Positions 46,785 to 49,552 of a DNA stretch of 49,552 nt are shown here, in pieces (position 1 is the stretch's first letter; every line of letters begins with the position of its first letter). Below the pieces are notes generated by a model. It saw only the letters and a program-made list of their open reading frames with translations, was not told where the DNA came from and ran no database searches. A program made the translations under genes and the position numbers. The DNA comes from Gammaproteobacteria bacterium (GTDB lineage Bacteria > Pseudomonadota > Gammaproteobacteria > Granulosicoccales > Granulosicoccaceae): positions 1 to 49,552 of the forward strand of contig JAHQVR010000138.1 in NCBI GenBank assembly GCA_019634245.1, read 5' to 3'.

Positions 46785-48026
46785 CTATCGCAAGCCGGTT
46801 TGCACATCCGTTCGACGCATGGCAAATCTGTAGTGTGCGCCGATTGCGAGTAAATAACACATTCCTACCATAGCACTTAGCGCAACCACTCCGCCGACGT
46901 TGTACAACAGTAGAAGAAGGGGTGTTCCACAGAGATTACCAATGTTGCCGGCTTGTGCAAATGCTCCGTTGGCGAGCACCTGATCGGTAGTTTCAGTGTT
47001 TAATTGCGGAATGGCGGCAAAACTGGCACCTTGAACCAACCCTAGTGCGACAAACAATGCGATACAAACGACAAACTGTATATCTTGTAGAGGTAGTAGG
47101 AAGATGGGCACTAATGCTGCGACAAACCCTAGGCAGACAACCTTAACCGCTGACCAGACGCGTAGCAACAACGCACCAAGCGTCAATGATGTAATGATAC
47201 TGGCAATGGGTAATCCAGATGCGGTAAGCCCTCGTAACTCTGGTGGCATGATGCTGGGTAAGACACCTAGCAGGGCTAAAAACGTCAAGGTATAAAACAA
47301 CCAGCCAGCCGCCGGTGCTGCCATCGTGGGCGAACCCCACACGTGCTTATGTTGATTTAAAAGTCCCGTCCACGAAACTAAATTGGTATGGGTGACTGTA
47401 TCTCGAGTTGTCGGTTTTGCTGCCGGTACAATCAATAGCACCAACAGCGCAATCAAGCCCATGAGTAGGCCATGAACCATAAACAGGGATGAAACGCCGT
47501 GCTTGGAAACAAAGGCTAGCCCCAGCCAGCCAGTTAACGCAAATGAAACTCCGAAGAACGTACCCCATAGGGTCATGGCAAGAGGCTGATATTGGCGTGA
47601 ACTGTTCCAAGCAATGAGAGTGGGTGCTGACACAACGATAGCCAGATGGGATACGCCTTCTAAAATTCGGGTCAGTAAAAAAATATTCAGTGGCAGTTGA
47701 GTGAATTGAACTAGAGAAACCATAGCGCCAAGCACTAATCCGAAGAGTAGCACTCGTTTCAAATCTCTTCGCGCAGCCAGTGTGCCAACCACCAAACCGA
47801 AAATAGCGCCGATTAAACTCACAACCGACACCAAGAAACCGAGCACAATAGTGGCGTTCGGGTACATTGAGTCGAGCTCGGGAAGAAACAGGGTGATCTT
47901 TGAAAACTGGGCAGCCGCACCTAGGCCCGCGGCCCAGAGAATGAACACTCGCAACACGGCTATCTGGAGCATATCTATGTAGTGATTGAAAGGACGAGGG
48001 GCCGCCTCGCAACACGTTACTCTCAC
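46785..48026 (-). CDS. Major facilitator superfamily transporter
   Basis: Inner-membrane secondary transporter, 395-413 residues with about 12 hydrophobic helices. The loop 2-3 motif is degenerate (GLVVGTLAARRDLKRVLLFG, near residue 80), and the helix pairs are otherwise typical of drug- or sugar-type MFS carriers. The start may be GTG at 48026 or ATG at 47972 (MLQIAVLRVFILWAAG); the second removes a charged Cys-rich N-terminus, but neither has a ribosome site. Substrate unknown. It lies between lpxA and lpxB, interrupting a normally contiguous lipid A cluster. Confidence 0.85.
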   Translation of the reverse strand: MRVTCCEAAPRPFNHYIDMLQIAVLRVFILWAAGLGAAAQFSKITLFLPELDSMYPNATIVLGFLVSVVSLIGAIFGLVVGTLAARRDLKRVLLFGLVLGAMVSLVQFTQLPLNIFLLTRILEGVSHLAIVVSAPTLIAWNSSRQYQPLAMTLWGTFFGVSFALTGWLGLAFVSKHGVSSLFMVHGLLMGLIALLVLLIVPAAKPTTRDTVTHTNLVSWTGLLNQHKHVWGSPTMAAPAAGWLFYTLTFLALLGVLPSIMPPELRGLTASGLPIASIITSLTLGALLLRVWSAVKVVCLGFVAALVPIFLLPLQDIQFVVCIALFVALGLVQGASFAAIPQLNTETTDQVLANGAFAQAGNIGNLCGTPLLLLLYNVGGVVALSAMVGMCYLLAIGAHYRFAMRRTDVQTGLR

Positions 48027-48140
48027 ATCGAACGTTAAGCAAGTCAGGTCAGGGTAACACTTAAGTGGAAGTTATTGTCCGGATTGGCTTCTCCTAGAAG
48101 CACTAGAATAAATGCTTTCTAACAGCAAGAAAACTCTCTA

Positions 48141-49271
48141 TCACGCCAGCATCGAATGAATGAGTTGCGCCACCCGTTTTGACGCTCCACCATCACCCAT
48201 CGTGTCTTTCACCTTCTTAAGCTCAGTGCACATCTGCTGGTGATATTCAGGCTTTGAGAGGATGTTGAGTGTTTCAGAAGCGATCGCCTCTGGCGTCGCT
48301 GAGTGTTGTATGAACTCTTGAACGACTCTCTTGCCAGCGACAATATTCACCAGGGCGATATCGTCTATTTCAATCAAACGACTCATAATGGCATAGTTGA
48401 GTGGGCTGACGATGTAGACAACGCACATTGGTGTGCCTATCAAAGCCGTTTCCAGCGTGGCTGTTCCAGAGGCGGTGATTACCGAGTCGGCGGCTCGCAT
48501 GGCGAGATACGATTGACCTGTCGACAGTACCACTGGAATGCCTGCATCGGCGATCTGTTGTTCAACGGATCCTATATCCAGCGACGGGGCACAAGGTAGA
48601 ACAAATTGGCACGCCGGCAGTGCTTGTTGAATTTGTTTCGCGGCCTGTAGCATAACTGGCAAATGTTTTTCCAGTTCCCGATAGCGGCTGCCGGGCAGCA
48701 GTGCAACGGTGGGTGAAGATATTCCAAGTGAGAGTGCTTTCCTGGCTTCAGCCTTTGTTGACGCACACACAGCGTCATCGACCAGTGGATTGCCAACGAA
48801 TGTCACCGGAATGCCAGCGTCGCGATAAAAAGGCACTTCAAATGGGAACAGCACTGCCATGTGGGTAATTTTTTTCCCGATGGTTTTTACACGACCTCGA
48901 CGCCATGCCCACAACTGCGGGCTAATGTAAAACAGCACTGGAATACCGAGCTGGGTGGCGGTTTTAGCAAGCTTTAAATTGAAATCTGGATAATCGACGA
49001 TAACCAACATATCGGGTCGGCGTTCTTTCAATGCCTTGCGCAGTCGATAGAGTCTTATGCGAAACCGATGATAGTTGCGTATCACATCGACCAGGCCAAT
49101 AACTCCGAGGGTTCGGCTATCGACAATGAGTTCGGTACCGTTGGCTTCCAGCTGATGGCCGCCCATGCCAAAACTGTTATGGGAAACACCTAGTTTGGTC
49201 AGTTGCTGCAGCGCATGTGATGCATGCATGTCACCGGAGGTCTCTCCAGCTGAAACCATAAGTGTATACAA
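48141..49271 (-). CDS. lpxB: Lipid-A-disaccharide synthase
   Basis: Peripheral inner-membrane GT19 glycosyltransferase joining UDP-diacylglucosamine and lipid X, 376 residues (E. coli 382). N-terminal motif VSAGETSGDMHAS, the FGMGGHQLEANG segment, PVLFYISPQLWAWRRGR near residue 130, LLPGSRYREL near residue 195 and the catalytic-site region GTATLETALIGTPMCVVY near 275. The start is TTG at 49271, needed to keep the first beta strand; the first ATG is four codons later. It lies two bases after the aminotransferase stop, on the opposite strand from lpxA. Confidence 0.95.
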   Translation of the reverse strand: MYTLMVSAGETSGDMHASHALQQLTKLGVSHNSFGMGGHQLEANGTELIVDSRTLGVIGLVDVIRNYHRFRIRLYRLRKALKERRPDMLVIVDYPDFNLKLAKTATQLGIPVLFYISPQLWAWRRGRVKTIGKKITHMAVLFPFEVPFYRDAGIPVTFVGNPLVDDAVCASTKAEARKALSLGISSPTVALLPGSRYRELEKHLPVMLQAAKQIQQALPACQFVLPCAPSLDIGSVEQQIADAGIPVVLSTGQSYLAMRAADSVITASGTATLETALIGTPMCVVYIVSPLNYAIMSRLIEIDDIALVNIVAGKRVVQEFIQHSATPEAIASETLNILSKPEYHQQMCTELKKVKDTMGDGGASKRVAQLIHSMLA

Positions 49272-49273
49272 CG

Positions 49274-49552
49274 TTAGCTGACCGAGAGAGCGTTCTTCAC
49301 GACTGAGACGATTCGGTCAATGGATTCGCCGGAGAGTTCTGGATAAATCGGTAGTGAAAGACAGCGCTCACAGTAGTCTTCTGAAGTGGGACAATGCGCC
49401 TCAGCGTTCATCTGTTCGCGAATAGCCTTTTGTTTGTGCAAAGGAATGGGGTAGTAGATCGCCGATGCAATCTGTTCTTCGCTAAGCGCTTTTTGTATCG
49501 CAGCTCTTTGATCGGTAAGTAGCGTAAATTGGTGGAACACAGGAACAGATTC
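49274..49552 (-). CDS. DegT/DnrJ/EryC1/StrS family sugar aminotransferase, C-terminal part
   Basis: Partial PLP-dependent nucleotide-sugar aminotransferase; the frame is open to the window end, so the N-terminal part with the PLP lysine lies outside. The visible 92 residues match the family C-terminus: PVFHQFTLLTDQRAAIQKAL, then IASAIYYPIPLHKQKA, and CERCLSLPIYPELSGESID. Members such as WbpE or GnnB transaminate 3-keto-UDP-sugars. It stops two bases before the lpxB start, so it is co-transcribed with lpxB. The substrate cannot be told from this end. Confidence 0.88.
   Translation of the reverse strand, partial: ESVPVFHQFTLLTDQRAAIQKALSEEQIASAIYYPIPLHKQKAIREQMNAEAHCPTSEDYCERCLSLPIYPELSGESIDRIVSVVKNALSVS

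Noticed and set aside
48087..48101. GCTTCT/AGAAGC hairpin after lpxB as a terminator
   Set aside because: Only a 6-base stem with no T run on the minus strand; too weak to call.
1..49552. CRISPR array, insertion sequence or prophage
   Set aside because: No regularly spaced direct repeats, no transposase, integrase or phage structural gene seen in any frame.

Overview
The window looks like a chromosomal segment of a free-living, probably marine, gammaproteobacterium. The evidence is gene order: tig-clpP-clpX-lon-hupB-(tRNA-Val, tRNA-Asp)-ppiD, and map-glnD-dapE divergent from rpsB-tsf-pyrH-frr-uppS-cdsA-dxr-rseP-bamA-skp-lpxD-fabZ-lpxA, both gammaproteobacterial arrangements. TRAP transporters and formylglycine-type sulfatases in the flexible part are common in marine heterotrophs. 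I cannot name a genus from the sequence alone. I see no insertion sequence, prophage gene or CRISPR array.

Region 1 (1-7.0 kb) is accessory. It holds the 3' end of a cytochrome P450, a GntR/FCD repressor with a candidate operator array, and a divergent dicarboxylate module: TRAP DctP-DctQ-DctM, a 44-residue single-pass membrane protein that seems not to be a known family, and the two subunits of an iron-sulfur tartrate dehydratase/class I fumarase. The module would import a C4-type acid and dehydrate or hydrate it. An orphan 185-residue protein and a glutaredoxin follow.

Region 2 (7.0-18.8 kb) is a tight nine-gene minus-strand cluster of unknown substrate. Reading from its promoter it encodes a crotonase with the 6-oxocamphor-hydrolase residue pattern, a sulfatase, a 3-hydroxyacyl-CoA dehydrogenase, an FAH-family hydrolase, an SDR, a second sulfatase, a TAXI-type TRAP receptor, a fused TRAP permease and a VOC protein. 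It reads as an uptake, desulfation, oxidation and C-C cleavage route for a sulfate-ester compound. This is the best candidate in the window for an undescribed pathway. A GFA-family zinc protein is divergent from it.

Region 3 (19-28.6 kb) is the protein quality control block (trigger factor, ClpP, ClpX, Lon, HU, two tRNAs, PpiD) plus MscL. Region 4 (28.6-34 kb, minus strand) has fabI, dapE, glnD and map. Region 5 (34-46.7 kb) is the translation and envelope superoperon from S2 to LpxA, with many stop/start overlaps and GTG or TTG starts. Region 6 (46.7 kb to the end, minus strand) departs from the usual order: an MFS transporter, then lpxB inverted and directly downstream of a DegT-family sugar aminotransferase that runs off the window. 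That pairing suggests a modified lipid A or a surface-sugar locus.
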